Assembly: GCF_016135805.1 (NCBI RefSeq)
Contig: NZ_JADWOX010000013.1
Coordinates: forward strand, 1-64,000
Length of the DNA stretch: 64,000 bases
Direction: 5' to 3'
From: Caulobacter hibisci
GTDB lineage: Bacteria; Pseudomonadota; Alphaproteobacteria; Caulobacterales; Caulobacteraceae
Below are positions 51,550 through 60,848 of the stretch, piece after piece. The position numbers and the translations under genes are program-made. Under the pieces are notes generated by a model, which saw only the letters and a list, made by a program, of their open reading frames with translations, was not told where the DNA came from and made no database searches. Numbering within the stretch: the first letter of the stretch is position 1; each line of letters starts with the position of its first letter.

Positions 51550-51963
51550 CTAGGCCTTGCTCGCCTTCAGCGCCGCCACCGCGTCCCGGGTCGCCTGGGT
51601 CAGCGGTGCTGGCAGGGCGTCCAGCACAAACCAGCCCCAGTCGGCGATGGCGTCCGGCTCCTGGATCGCCGGTTCGCCCACGCAGCCGTCGGCGCGATAG
51701 GTGACGGCCAGCCAGTGGCTGTCCTCGCCGATCATGTCGGTGACGGCCAGGACCGGACCGGCCACGACCTGGATCCCTAACTCCTCGCGGATCTCGCGTT
51801 CGGCGCAGGCGCGCCCGGCCTCGCCCCAGTCGAGCTTGCCGCCCGGCTGGCCCCAGTGGCCGGCCTCGGGTTCGCGGCGGCGCTGGACCAGCAGGATGCG
51901 GCCCTGGCCGTCGATGATGGCCGCGCCGCAGCCGACGCGAGGGCGGGGAGGGGAGTCGTTCAT
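51550..51963 (-). CDS. Nudix hydrolase
   Basis: A 137-residue Nudix-fold hydrolase acting on nucleoside diphosphate-linked compounds. The complete Nudix box is visible in PGGKLDWGEAGRACAE and the following REIREELGI. The N-terminal strand reads VGCGAAIIDGQGRILLVQRR, and the later region VLAVTDMIGEDSHWLAVTY is typical. Substrate not predictable. It is divergent from the ParD-like gene (75 bases). Confidence 0.92.
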   Translation of the reverse strand: MNDSPPRPRVGCGAAIIDGQGRILLVQRRREPEAGHWGQPGGKLDWGEAGRACAEREIREELGIQVVAGPVLAVTDMIGEDSHWLAVTYRADGCVGEPAIQEPDAIADWGWFVLDALPAPLTQATRDAVAALKASKA

Positions 51964-52038
51964 GGCGGCGGTCTACTACTTGATGCCCGAAGCATCCGGG
52001 CGCACTTTCGCATGATCCTTTGGCACAAGGCGCGACCG

Positions 52039-52284
52039 ATGGCGACCAGCGTCCAGTTGACCGACGACCTCGAACGTTTCGCTCGCGATTGCGTCGAGGA
52101 CGGGCGGTACGACACCGTCGACGAGGTGGTGCGATCGGCGCTGCGCCTGATGCGTGACGCAGAGCGTCAACGCACCGAATTCAACGCCATGCTGGTTGAG
52201 GCGACGGCGCAGGCGGATCGGGAAGGGACTTTCACTGCCGAGGAGATCTTTGCGGATATCGACGCAAGGTCCGCTCGCGCTTGA
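52039..52284 (+). CDS. parD: ParD-family antitoxin
   Basis: An 81-residue type II antitoxin of the ParD/CopG style. A ribbon-helix-helix (SVQLTDDLERFARDCVEDGRY, then DEVVRSALRLM) would bind the operon promoter. The C-terminal half (REGTFTAEEIFADIDAR) would wrap around the toxin. The ATG at 52039 is chosen because the product then begins like a ParD. Its stop overlaps the toxin start (TTGA). Confidence 0.88.
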   Translation: MATSVQLTDDLERFARDCVEDGRYDTVDEVVRSALRLMRDAERQRTEFNAMLVEATAQADREGTFTAEEIFADIDARSARA

Positions 52285-52586
52285 GCCAAGCGGCCTTTTC
52301 GCCGCTGGCGCGCCTGGACCTTATCGAGGCCGAGGCTTGGATTCGCGCGGACCGACCGTCTGCTGCGGTAGGATTCCGTCGCGCCGTGTTGAAGGCGGCC
52401 GGACTGGTCTTCGATCAGCCGAACTGCGGCGTGGAACGCCTGGAGATCGCGGCCGCGCCGCATCGCCTGTTGGTCGTGCACGGCTTTCCGTATCTTTTTG
52501 TCTATAACGCTGAAAGGAGGCCGCCGCTGATCGTGCGGGTGCTGCATGGCGCGCGCGACCTGCCCAGCCTCCTGAGCAGTTTGTAG
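52281..52586 (+). CDS. parE: ParE-family toxin
   Basis: A 101-residue RelE/ParE-superfamily toxin. N-terminal [17 protein letters not shown] gives the two-helix start, followed by beta-strands [15 protein letters not shown] and [17 protein letters not shown]. ParE proteins act on DNA gyrase. The start is a TTG within the antitoxin stop (TTGA), which would lower toxin translation relative to antitoxin. The pair is complete, so it is probably functional. Confidence 0.87.
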   Translation: MSQAAFSPLARLDLIEAEAWIRADRPSAAVGFRRAVLKAAGLVFDQPNCGVERLEIAAAPHRLLVVHGFPYLFVYNAERRPPLIVRVLHGARDLPSLLSSL

Positions 52587-52617
52587 ACTCGCCGCGCTGG
52601 CCTTATATCCACGGCTC

Positions 52618-53202
52618 ATGACCAACGAAGACGTCCTCGAAGAATTCCGCGCCGCCGGCGCCCTGCGCGAAGGTCACTTCGTGCTGTCCAGCGGCCTGCA
52701 CAGCCCGGTCTTCCTGCAGAAGAACCTGGTGTTCATGCGGCCCGAGCGCTGCGAGCGCCTGTGCAAGGCCCTGGCCGACAAGATCGTCGCCACGGTGGGC
52801 CATGTCGACGTGGCGGTTTCGCCCGCCGTCGGCGGCATCATCCCGGGCTACGAGACCGCCCGCCACCTGAACGTGCCGTCGATCTATGTCGAGCGCGAGG
52901 GCGGCGGCTTCAAGTTCCGTCGCGGCTTCCACCTGGAGCCGGGCCAGAAGGTCGTGATGGTCGAGGACATCGTCACCACCGGCCTGTCGTCGCGCGAATG
53001 CATCCAGGCGATCAAGGACGCCGGCGGCGATGTAGTGGCCGCGGCTTGCATCGTCGACCGCTCGGGCGGCAAGGCCGATGTCGGCGTGCCGCTGATCGCC
53101 CTGGCCAGCCTGGACGTGCCGGCCTATCCGGCCGACGCCCTGCCGCCCGAACTGGCCGCGATCCCGATCGAGGATCCGGGCAGCCGCCGGCTGAAGGGCT
53201 GA
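52618..53202 (+). CDS. pyrE: Orotate phosphoribosyltransferase
   Basis: A 194-residue enzyme of UMP biosynthesis that joins orotate and PRPP. The PRPP-binding loop is [13 protein letters not shown], with [13 protein letters not shown] and [17 protein letters not shown] forming the substrate loop. It begins the run pyrE-pdxJ-acpS; pdxJ starts 5 bases after its stop. Confidence 0.95.
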   Translation: MTNEDVLEEFRAAGALREGHFVLSSGLHSPVFLQKNLVFMRPERCERLCKALADKIVATVGHVDVAVSPAVGGIIPGYETARHLNVPSIYVEREGGGFKFRRGFHLEPGQKVVMVEDIVTTGLSSRECIQAIKDAGGDVVAAACIVDRSGGKADVGVPLIALASLDVPAYPADALPPELAAIPIEDPGSRRLKG

Positions 53203-53207
53203 CCGCG

Positions 53208-53963
53208 ATGCTCCGGCTCGGCGTCAACATCGATCACGTGGCCACGATCCGCAACGCGCGCGGGTCGAGCTATCCCGAGCCGGTGCGCGCCGCCGAGCTG
53301 GCCCTGGCGGCCGGCGCCGACGGCATCACCGCGCACCTGCGCGAGGATCGCCGCCACATCAGCGACGCCGACATCGTCGTGCTGACCGACCTGTGCCTGA
53401 AGCGCGGCAAGCCGCTGAACTTCGAGATGGCGGTCACCGACGAGATGGTCGGCATCGCCATCGGCGCGCGGCCGCACGCGGCCTGCCTGGTGCCCGAGCG
53501 GCGCGAGGAGGTGACCACCGAAGGCGGCCTCGACGTGGTCAAGGGCGGCAACCGCATCGCCGACGCCACCGGCCGGCTGCGCAGCGTCGGCGCGCGGGTG
53601 TCGCTGTTCATCGAGGCCGACCCGGCCCAGATCCGGGCCTCGGCCGATGTCGGCGCCCAGGTGGTCGAGCTGCACACCGGCGCCTATTGCGACGCCGCCC
53701 GCGAGGGCGACGCCGAACGCGCCGCCGCCATTCTCGAACGCCTGAAGACGGGGGCGGCCCTGGCCGCGTCGCTGGGGCTGGAAGTCCATGCCGGTCACGG
53801 CATCGACTACGCCACGGTCAAGCCGATCGCCGCCATCCCGCAGATCGTCGAGCTGAACATCGGCCACTTCCTGATCGGCGAGGCGATCTTCGTCGGCCTG
53901 CCGCAGGCCATCCTGCGGATGCGGACCCTGATGGACGCGGCCAGGCTGGAGTTGGCGGCGTGA
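53208..53963 (+). CDS. pdxJ: Pyridoxine 5'-phosphate synthase
   Basis: A 251-residue TIM-barrel enzyme that forms PNP in the DXP-dependent vitamin B6 pathway. The N-terminus [53 protein letters not shown] and [12 protein letters not shown] are all diagnostic. Its stop overlaps the acpS start (GTGA). Confidence 0.97.
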   Translation: MLRLGVNIDHVATIRNARGSSYPEPVRAAELALAAGADGITAHLREDRRHISDADIVVLTDLCLKRGKPLNFEMAVTDEMVGIAIGARPHAACLVPERREEVTTEGGLDVVKGGNRIADATGRLRSVGARVSLFIEADPAQIRASADVGAQVVELHTGAYCDAAREGDAERAAAILERLKTGAALAASLGLEVHAGHGIDYATVKPIAAIPQIVELNIGHFLIGEAIFVGLPQAILRMRTLMDAARLELAA

Positions 53964-54361
53964 TTATCGGGATTGGCTCGGACCTCAGCGACATCCGCCG
54001 GATCGAGAAATCCCTCGAACGTTTCGGCGAGCGCTTCACCAACAAGGTCTTCACCGAGATCGAGCGCAAGCGGTCCGAGCGCAAGCCCGACCGCGCTTCC
54101 AGCTACGCCAAGCGTTTCGCCGCCAAGGAGGCCTGTTCCAAGGCCCTGGGCACGGGGCTGAAGCAGGGCGTGCATCTGGCCGACATGGGCGTGGTCAACC
54201 TGCCGTCGGGCAAGCCGACCATGGCCCTGACCGGCGGGGCGGCGGCCAAGTTGGCCCAGTTGATCCCCGAGGGCATGGTCCCGGTGATCCACCTGTCGCT
54301 GACCGACGACCATCCCTACGCCCAGGCCTTCGTGATCATCGAGGCCCTGCCGGCGACCTAA
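53960..54361 (+). CDS. acpS: Holo-ACP synthase
   Basis: A 133-residue phosphopantetheinyl transferase that activates acyl carrier protein. It shows [19 protein letters not shown], the Mg/CoA-site motif [14 protein letters not shown] and [16 protein letters not shown]. The GTG start overlaps the pdxJ stop by four bases. Standard length. Confidence 0.95.
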   Translation: MIIGIGSDLSDIRRIEKSLERFGERFTNKVFTEIERKRSERKPDRASSYAKRFAAKEACSKALGTGLKQGVHLADMGVVNLPSGKPTMALTGGAAAKLAQLIPEGMVPVIHLSLTDDHPYAQAFVIIEALPAT

Positions 54362-54457
54362 AGCATTTTCGAGCGAAGTGGCTTCCGGTTCGCGTGAAGA
54401 AAATGCGTCGAGGCAACAACAGGAGCTTTTGTCTGACGCAGTCAGGCAGAAGCTCCT
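54362..54457. repeat. Palindromic repeat plus hairpin after acpS
   Basis: AGCATTTTCGAGCGAAGTGG and CGGTTCGCGTGAAGAAAATGC form an imperfect palindrome starting near 54363, a sequence style scattered through many alphaproteobacterial genomes. It is followed by the hairpin AGGAGCTT...AAGCTCCT (about 54420-54456) with inner CTGA...GTCAG pairing. It may terminate the pyrE-pdxJ-acpS transcript. Confidence 0.7.
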
Positions 54458-54527
54458 AACGGCGCGCGGCTTGCAGTCTGTCCCTCCGAACACGGCCGAT
54501 GCGCCGTTTCGAGACGGGGGAGACGTC

Positions 54528-54668
54528 ATGACCATCTGGACCGACGAGCACTTGCCACGGCCGCGCAAGCTGGCGCCCTGGCAGCAACGGCCCTTCGCCT
54601 GGCTGGCGATCGGCTGGGGCTTCCTGGCGCTGGTCGTGGTGGCGGTGCTGGCGACCCTTCCGGTCTAG
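54528..54668 (+). CDS. Small single-span membrane protein
   Basis: A 46-residue protein: polar N-terminus (MTIWTDEHLPRPRKLAPWQ) and one membrane segment (AWLAIGWGFLALVVVAVL). GGGGGAGA lies just upstream of the ATG at 54528, which supports translation. An in-frame start at 54378 would include repeat-derived sequence. No family recognised. It ends four bases inside the convergent S41 peptidase gene. Confidence 0.6.
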   Translation: MTIWTDEHLPRPRKLAPWQQRPFAWLAIGWGFLALVVVAVLATLPV

Positions 54669-55972
54669 CTCGCCGGCGCGGCCTCGCGCCGGAAACGCGA
54701 GCCGCCACCGTCGGAGGTGACCGCCTCGAAGGCCGTTACCGCGCCCTTGGCGTCGCGCTCGAACACCACCCGGCGGCTGGGTTCGCCCTGCACGGTGAAG
54801 CTCTCCCCGCCCAGCGGCAGCAGCACGTTGATCGGACGCCGCCCGCGCTTCATGGCGATGCGGCCATCGACCTGGACGATCTCGATCGCGCCATAGCTCC
54901 CCACATAGTCGCCCAGAGGCTTGGCCGTCGGAGGCGCGGCCTCGGCGCGGATCGCCTCCAGCGCCCAGCGCGTGTCCTGGGCGGACGGGCCCGATGCGGT
55001 TTTCAGCACGGTTTCCAGCGCGAGGGCTCGGGCCGTGTCCAGCGCCTTGGCGGACGCGACCGCCACGTCGGGCTGCACCCCGTCGCCTTCCCAGTTGGTC
55101 TTGGTGATCGGGCTGACGGGCGAGCCGTTGGAGACGAAGATCTTGAAGCCGCCGGCCACCGGCACCGGGCCGCCCGGATTGGCCGCGCCGCCGCTGGCCT
55201 CGCCGACGATCACCGCGCGCCTGGCGTTCTTCAGGGTGTAGGCCAGGGCCTCGGCCGCTGAGCCGGTGCGCCCACTGGTCAGGACGTAGAGCGGCACGTC
55301 CAGGCGCGGGGCGGGATACCAGTCCTTGGGGGCCTCGCTCTGGGTCCCCTCGCGGTAGTGGAAGGTGTTGTAGATGTCGGCGCCCTTGGGCGTGAAGGCG
55401 CTGGTCAGATAGCCGACCATGGCCGGCGAGCCGCCGCCGTTGTCGCGCAGGTCGATGATGACCGCGTCGGTGTTGGCCACCATCTGCAGCGCGGCCTCGA
55501 TGGCCTTGCGGGCAGGTTGGTTGGCCTGCCCGAACTCGAATTCGGCGAACATCCGCAGGTCGATATAGCCCAGATTGCCGCCCAGGATCTCGACCCGGCG
55601 CACGCCGTAATTGCCGCGTCTGAAGGGATCGGCGGCCTGCGCAGGCGCGGCGGCAGGCGCGGGACCGGGCGGCGAGGCGTCGGTCGAAGGCGGCGACCAC
55701 GAGACGTTGAAGTGGTGGTCCAGCGGTCGCAGCCGGTCACCCAGCGCCGTGGCCAGGTCGCGTGGATCGGTCAGGCGGTCGTAGGCGCCCTTGGCGGCCT
55801 CGGCCCGCAGCTGGCCGGCGACCGCGGCGCCCTTGGCGGCGTCGTAGTAGTTGTCGGCGATCGCCTTGGCGACGCCCTCGACCACTGGTCGCGGCGCGAC
55901 CTCGGCGGCCTGCGCGATCGAGGCGGCGCTCAGCGCGGCGGCCAGGACGAGAAGCGAGCTGAACGGGCGCAT
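54665..55972 (-). CDS. S41-family peptidase, exported
   Basis: A 435-residue exported serine protease of the S41 (tail-specific/IRBP-like) family. The signal peptide is SSLLVLAAALSAASIAQA. The catalytic domain has NLGYIDLRMFAEFEFG, VIIDLRDNGGGSPAMV and the nucleophile region LTSGRTGSAAEALAY. The C-terminal domain is beta-rich. No clear PDZ domain lies between, so it belongs to the IRBP-like branch. Role probably periplasmic protein turnover. Confidence 0.88.
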   Translation of the reverse strand: MRPFSSLLVLAAALSAASIAQAAEVAPRPVVEGVAKAIADNYYDAAKGAAVAGQLRAEAAKGAYDRLTDPRDLATALGDRLRPLDHHFNVSWSPPSTDASPPGPAPAAAPAQAADPFRRGNYGVRRVEILGGNLGYIDLRMFAEFEFGQANQPARKAIEAALQMVANTDAVIIDLRDNGGGSPAMVGYLTSAFTPKGADIYNTFHYREGTQSEAPKDWYPAPRLDVPLYVLTSGRTGSAAEALAYTLKNARRAVIVGEASGGAANPGGPVPVAGGFKIFVSNGSPVSPITKTNWEGDGVQPDVAVASAKALDTARALALETVLKTASGPSAQDTRWALEAIRAEAAPPTAKPLGDYVGSYGAIEIVQVDGRIAMKRGRRPINVLLPLGGESFTVQGEPSRRVVFERDAKGAVTAFEAVTSDGGGSRFRREAAPAS

Positions 55973-56179
55973 GACGGATCCCCTGGCGAACTTGGCCGGA
56001 GAACATCATTCGGCGAAGGCCTGGGCCAATGAATTATCTTTAAGGCAAGGCCCGCCGGCTTCGCCCAATCGCCGCCATGAAGCGCCACTATCGCGGCGAT
56101 GCTTGCTCGCGGCGACAACCGCGTCTAGCAAGACCTGTCGGGCTCGCCCGACCCCCATTCGCTGAAGAGCCGCGCGCGC

Positions 56180-57034
56180 ATGACCGAAGCCGTCGAGACC
56201 ACGCCCCCCGAAGAAAAGGGCGGCGCCGTCAACGAATTCATCGAGATCATCAAGACCGTGGCCTACGCCCTGGGCATCGCCCTGGTGCTGCGGGTGCTGC
56301 TGTTCCAGCCGTTCACGATCCCGTCGGCCTCGATGGAGCCCAACCTCTATCAGGGCGACTACATCATCGTTTCGAAGTTCTCGTACGGCTATTCGAAGCA
56401 CTCGATCCCGTTCAGCCCGCCACTGTTCAAGGGCCGCATCCTGGGCGGCAAGCCCAAGCGCGGCGACATCATCGTCTTCAAGCTGCCGCGCGACGGCCAC
56501 ATCGACTACATCAAGCGTCTTGTGGGTCTGCCCGGCGACCAGATCCAGGTCCGCGGCGGCGCGCTCTACATCAACGGCAAGGCCGTAGAGCGCAAGGAAC
56601 AGGCCGACGTGCTGGTCGACAGCGGCTACGGCTTCACCCAGCCGATGAAGCGCATCCAGGAAACCACGCCGGAAGGCCGCACCTACCTGACCCAGGCCGA
56701 CGCTGGTCCGGACACCCAGGGCGACAACACCGGCGTCTATGTGGTGCCCGAGAACTGCTACTTCTTCATGGGCGACAACCGCGACAACTCGGCCGACAGC
56801 CGCTTCAACCCGGGCATCTCGCCGTTCAAGACGGATCCGAGCGCCTGCAAGTGGAACTACGAGAACGACCAGTACACGGGCGACTCGATCGGCGTGGGCT
56901 TCGTCCCGGCCGAGAACCTGGTCGGCAAGGCCCAGATCATCCTGCTGTCGTGGAACGCCGATGCGCACCTCTTCAAGCCCTGGACCTGGTTCATGGACGC
57001 GCGTCCGAGCCGCTTCTTCCGCGTGCTGAAGTAG
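56180..57034 (+). CDS. lepB: Signal peptidase I
   Basis: A 284-residue inner-membrane leader peptidase that cleaves Sec and Tat signal peptides. After a membrane segment ([16 protein letters not shown]) it has the catalytic Ser in [15 protein letters not shown], the catalytic Lys in [15 protein letters not shown] and the box [12 protein letters not shown]. The first membrane segment starts about residue 20. Sits upstream of rnc and era, the usual alphaproteobacterial order. Confidence 0.96.
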   Translation: MTEAVETTPPEEKGGAVNEFIEIIKTVAYALGIALVLRVLLFQPFTIPSASMEPNLYQGDYIIVSKFSYGYSKHSIPFSPPLFKGRILGGKPKRGDIIVFKLPRDGHIDYIKRLVGLPGDQIQVRGGALYINGKAVERKEQADVLVDSGYGFTQPMKRIQETTPEGRTYLTQADAGPDTQGDNTGVYVVPENCYFFMGDNRDNSADSRFNPGISPFKTDPSACKWNYENDQYTGDSIGVGFVPAENLVGKAQIILLSWNADAHLFKPWTWFMDARPSRFFRVLK

Positions 57035-57038
57035 TATC

Positions 57039-57746
57039 ATGGCCGTGATGGACAGACGGGTCGTCGCCGTCGGCGACCTTGAGCGCCGGGTCGGCCATCG
57101 GTTCGAGGACCGCGAACTGCTCGAGCGGGCGCTGACCCACGCCAGCGTCGGCGACGGCGCCAAGGCCAAGGTTCGCGACAACGAGGTGCTGGAGTTCATC
57201 GGTGACCGGGTGCTCGGGCTCCTGGCCGCCGAGGCCCTGGCCGAGCGCTTCCCCAAGGCCAAGGAGGGCGAACTCGCGCCCCGCCTCAACGCCCTGGTCA
57301 GCCGCGAGACCTGCGCCCGCGTGGCCAAGGGCGCGGAGCTGGGTCCGGCCCTGCGCCTGTCGGCCTCGTCCAGCAAGATCGGCGGTCGCGAGACGGAATC
57401 GATCCTGGCCGGCGCCTGCGAGGCCCTGATGGCCGCCCTCTATCACGACGGCGGCCTCGACCTGGCCCGCCGGGTGTTCCTCGACCTGTGGTCCGAAGAG
57501 TTCGACCGGGCCGGGGAGGGGCGTCCGCGCGATCCGAAGACGGCGCTGCAGGAATGGGCGCAGGGCAAGGGCAAGCCCCTGCCGACCTACCGCGTGCTCG
57601 ATCGCACCGGCCCCGACCACGCCCCGGTGTTCACCGTCGAGGTGACCGTGAAGGACGTCGACCCGGCCATCGCCAAGGGCAAGTCTCGGCAAGAGGCCGA
57701 GAAGGCCGCCGCCAAGGCCCTGCTGGAGCAGGTGGGCGCCGATTGA
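57039..57746 (+). CDS. rnc: Ribonuclease III
   Basis: A 235-residue double-strand-specific endoribonuclease. The catalytic signature is [20 protein letters not shown], the second acidic pair is in [12 protein letters not shown], and a double-stranded-RNA-binding domain covers the C-terminal third ([14 protein letters not shown] ... [14 protein letters not shown]). ATG codons at 57039 and 57048 are both possible starts. It is 4 bases after lepB. Confidence 0.96.
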   Translation: MAVMDRRVVAVGDLERRVGHRFEDRELLERALTHASVGDGAKAKVRDNEVLEFIGDRVLGLLAAEALAERFPKAKEGELAPRLNALVSRETCARVAKGAELGPALRLSASSSKIGGRETESILAGACEALMAALYHDGGLDLARRVFLDLWSEEFDRAGEGRPRDPKTALQEWAQGKGKPLPTYRVLDRTGPDHAPVFTVEVTVKDVDPAIAKGKSRQEAEKAAAKALLEQVGAD

Positions 57747-57870
57747 ACCTTCTTCTCCCTTCCCCCTCGATGGGGGAAGGGCCGGGGATGGGGGTGAAGC
57801 GGCGGTTCAGCCGCTAACATCGTAGCCACCCCCACCCAACCCTCCCCCATCAAGGGGGAGGGCTTTTTCA
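57747..57870 (+). repeat. CCCTCCCCC-type repeat with terminator hairpin
   Basis: Hairpins CCCTTCCCCC/GGGGGAAGGG (57757-57781) and CCTCCCCC/GGGGGAGG (57841-57861) bracket about 60 bases. The second is followed by CTTTTTC, giving a standard terminator for the lepB-rnc transcript. The paired layout resembles the repeat regions elsewhere in the window. Confidence 0.82.
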
Positions 57871-57895
57871 GTGCTCTGTGCTACACGCACGCCCA

Positions 57896-58846
57896 ATGAC
57901 TGAAAACACCACCACCGCCCGCGCCGGGTTCGCCGCCATCATCGGCGCGCCGAACGCCGGCAAGTCCACCCTGGTCAACCGCATGGTCGGGGCCAAGGTC
58001 TCGATCGTCACCCAGAAGGTGCAGACGACGCGCTTCCCCGTGCGCGGCGTCGCCCTGTCCGGCAACGCCCAGATCATCCTCGTCGACACCCCCGGGATCT
58101 TCAGCCCGCGCCGTCGCCTCGACCGCGCCATGGTTCGTGCGGCCTGGGCCGGCTCGGAAGAGTCCGAGGTCACCGTCCACCTCGTCGACGTGCAGGCCGA
58201 ACTGGCCGACCGCGCCCGCAACGCCACCCCGGCCGAGCACCGCGCCGTGCAGGACGTTCAGACCATCATCGAGGCCCTCAAGGAGAGCGGCCGCAAGGTG
58301 ATCCTGGCGCTCAACAAGATCGACGGCATCAAGCGCGACACCCTGCTGGCCATCGCCAAGGACTTCTTCGACGCCGGCGTCTACACCGACGTCTTCATGA
58401 TCAGCGCCCAGACCGGCGCGGGCGTCGACGACCTGCTGGCCAAGCTGGTCGAGGCCATGCCGGAAGGGCCGTGGCTCTATCCGGAAGACCAGACCGCCGA
58501 CCTGCCGGCCCGCCTGCTGGCCGCCGAGATCACCCGCGAAAAGATCTACCTGCGCGTCCACGAAGAGCTGCCCTACGCGGCCACCGTCGAGACCACGTCG
58601 TTCGAGGAGCGGGCCGACGGCAGCGCCCGCATCGAGCAGACCATCTATGTCGAGCGCGACGGCCAGCGGGCCATCGTGCTGGGCAAGGGCGGCCAGGTGC
58701 TGAAGTGGATCGGCCAGGCCTCGCGCGAGGAGCTTCAGGAGATCCTGGATCGCAAGATCCACCTGTTCCTGCACGTGAAGGTCAAGGAAAACTGGGCCGA
58801 GGAACGCGGCCTGTTCAGCGCCATGGGCCTCGACTTCGATGTTTGA
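57896..58846 (+). CDS. era: GTPase Era
   Basis: A 316-residue GTPase required for 30S ribosome maturation. The G-motifs are IIGAPNAGKSTL, VDTPGI, LNKIDGIK and SAQTGAGV, and a C-terminal KH domain (VLGKGGQVLKWIGQASREEL) binds 16S rRNA. The ATG at 57896 is chosen; a start at 57878 adds six residues beyond the repeat. Its last 8 bases overlap the next gene. Confidence 0.96.
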   Translation: MTENTTTARAGFAAIIGAPNAGKSTLVNRMVGAKVSIVTQKVQTTRFPVRGVALSGNAQIILVDTPGIFSPRRRLDRAMVRAAWAGSEESEVTVHLVDVQAELADRARNATPAEHRAVQDVQTIIEALKESGRKVILALNKIDGIKRDTLLAIAKDFFDAGVYTDVFMISAQTGAGVDDLLAKLVEAMPEGPWLYPEDQTADLPARLLAAEITREKIYLRVHEELPYAATVETTSFEERADGSARIEQTIYVERDGQRAIVLGKGGQVLKWIGQASREELQEILDRKIHLFLHVKVKENWAEERGLFSAMGLDFDV

Positions 58847-59693
58847 CGCACAGGTCGCTCCGACGGTGGACCTCGACGCCTATTTCGCGCGGATCGGCTA
58901 TGCCGGCCCGCGCGAGCCGAGCCTCGAGACCCTGCGGGCGATCTGCCAGAAACATCCGGACGCCATCCCGTTCGAGAACCTCGACGTGCTGCTGGGGCGG
59001 GGGATCAGCCTCGTCCCGGCCGACATCGACGCCAAGCTGATCACCGCCGGCCGCGGCGGCTACTGCTTCGAGCAGAACGGCCTGCTGAAGCGGGTGCTCA
59101 AGGCGCTGGGCTTTACGGTCCAGTCGCTGATGGCCCGCGTCTGGTGGATGAAGCCGCCGGAAGCGCCGACCCGCGCCCGCTCGCACATGATCCTGAAGGT
59201 CACCATCGACGGCCGCGACTGGCTGGCCGACGCCGGTTTCGGCGGCTGCGTGCTGACCGCGCCGCTGGACCTGTTCTCCGACGAGGTGCAGGCCACGCCC
59301 AACGGCGGGTTCCGCATCGAACCGGCCGCGCCGGAAATGGGCGGCGAGCGCCTGGTGCTGGCCGACCTGTCGGGCAACTGGGCGCCGCTCTACCAGGTGG
59401 CGCTGGGGCCGTGGGACGACGTCGACTACGAGCCGGCCAACTTCTTCACCTACACCCACCCCAGCTCGCACTTCACCTGGAGCATGACGGTGGGGCGCAC
59501 GACGCCGATCGCCCGCTATGCCCTGAAGAACAATCGCCTGACCCACCGCGACGCCACCGGCGCCCTGGTCGAGCAGCGCGATCTTTCGGTCGACGAACTG
59601 GAAGCGACCCTGCGCGACGTCATCGGCCTGGCGGTGCAGCCCGACTGGCGCCCGGTGCTGGAGAAGGTCGTGGGCTGGGGAACGCCGGCCTAA
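58839..59693 (+). CDS. nat: Arylamine N-acetyltransferase
   Basis: A 284-residue NAT-family acetyltransferase using acetyl-CoA to acetylate arylamines and related compounds. The Cys-His-Asp triad is visible: Cys in GRGGYCFEQNG, His in RARSHMILKV and Asp in WLADAGFGG, with IPFENLDVLLGRGIS typical. It overlaps the end of era by 8 bases and so may be cotranscribed, although its physiology is unrelated. Confidence 0.94.
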   Translation: MFDAQVAPTVDLDAYFARIGYAGPREPSLETLRAICQKHPDAIPFENLDVLLGRGISLVPADIDAKLITAGRGGYCFEQNGLLKRVLKALGFTVQSLMARVWWMKPPEAPTRARSHMILKVTIDGRDWLADAGFGGCVLTAPLDLFSDEVQATPNGGFRIEPAAPEMGGERLVLADLSGNWAPLYQVALGPWDDVDYEPANFFTYTHPSSHFTWSMTVGRTTPIARYALKNNRLTHRDATGALVEQRDLSVDELEATLRDVIGLAVQPDWRPVLEKVVGWGTPA

Positions 59694-59711
59694 GGGTCTC
59701 GGACCCCCGGC

Positions 59712-60668
59712 TCAGACCCCGGGCTGCGGCTTGGCCCAGCTCTGGGCGGGCAGGCGTTCGGCCGGCTGGTGGAAGAGGTCGTAGCGGCGGATCTTGGCCT
59801 CGCGCAGGTGGGCCTCGATGGCGTCGACGTCGGACTGGCGGGCGAACATCAGGTTTTCGCCGTCCGACTTCCACAAGCCCCGCGCCCCGGTGAAGACGCC
59901 CAGCGCCGACAGGGTCGACTCATAGGCCGCGGCGCGCTGCTCGTCGGCGGCGAGGCGGGCGTAGATGTGTTCGCGCACCAGGGCCGGCGGAGCCGCCCGC
60001 TGTATCGCGCCATCGATCGCGGCCCTGGTCTGGGCCGTGCGCTCGGCGTTGCGGGCCTCGGCCTCGTCCATCGCCGCCAGGGTCTTGACCAGCAGGGCGC
60101 TGGCCTTCTGGACATCGGCCTGCGAGGCGATGGTGATCGGCGAGATCTCCAGCACGTCGTCGGTCGCCTCGAACTGGGGTTTCAGGACGGCGAGGTCGGC
60201 GGCGTCGCCGGCCCGGTCGCGGGCAGCGATCGCCGTCAGTTCGGTCTTCAGGGCAGGCACGGTCGCCCAGGCCTGGCGGGCCTCGTGCAGGGCGATCTGC
60301 CGCTCGACGTACCAGATCCCTTGCACCGACAGCGGCGCCAGCACCGAGGCGCCGAAGATGCCGATGCCCAGGACGTTGAAGCACATCGGGCCCATCGAGG
60401 CGTCGCGCCAGCGCACATAGCCGAAATAGAGGATGGCCCACAGGGTCAGGGCCAGCACGCCGCACGGCACCAGCGAAAACAGGAAGCGGGAATTGAGCAG
60501 CTCGGACGGATCGAAGGCCCGGTTCGTGCTGTCCATCTGGCCCAGGCTGTAGGCGGTGATGATCGCCACGCCGATCAGGGTGGTGACGATCAGCGCCGGC
60601 CAGACGTTCTTGGGCTTGTCCAGCTTGCGGCTGTAGACGTGCGACGCGATCAGCGACTCTTCACTCAT
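59712..60668 (-). CDS. Membrane protein with long helical tail, unknown function
   Basis: A 318-residue protein with three membrane segments in the first 130 residues (WPALIVTTLIGVAIITAYSL, LFSLVPCGVLALTLWAILYF, MCFNVLGIGIFGASVLAPL). A long polar helical region follows (residues about 135-290; VQKASALLVKTLAAMDEAEA). It resembles no family that I can name. The helical tail may be periplasmic or cytoplasmic. It is divergent from recO and convergent with nat. Confidence 0.75.
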   Translation of the reverse strand: MSEESLIASHVYSRKLDKPKNVWPALIVTTLIGVAIITAYSLGQMDSTNRAFDPSELLNSRFLFSLVPCGVLALTLWAILYFGYVRWRDASMGPMCFNVLGIGIFGASVLAPLSVQGIWYVERQIALHEARQAWATVPALKTELTAIAARDRAGDAADLAVLKPQFEATDDVLEISPITIASQADVQKASALLVKTLAAMDEAEARNAERTAQTRAAIDGAIQRAAPPALVREHIYARLAADEQRAAAYESTLSALGVFTGARGLWKSDGENLMFARQSDVDAIEAHLREAKIRRYDLFHQPAERLPAQSWAKPQPGV

Positions 60669-60848
60669 GGACGGCCCCCCGGCGTTACGGACCTTGCTTA
60701 GCGTTTCCACCATGAAGGGTGCAATGGGGTTCGGCTCGCTCGTGACGCGTCGCGGGTTTTGCCGTCGCGCGCGGGGCGTCGTATGGACGGGAATGATCCT
60801 CGATCGCCGCGCCGTTCCGACCCGCCCGCACCGCCTGGGAGCCGCCTG

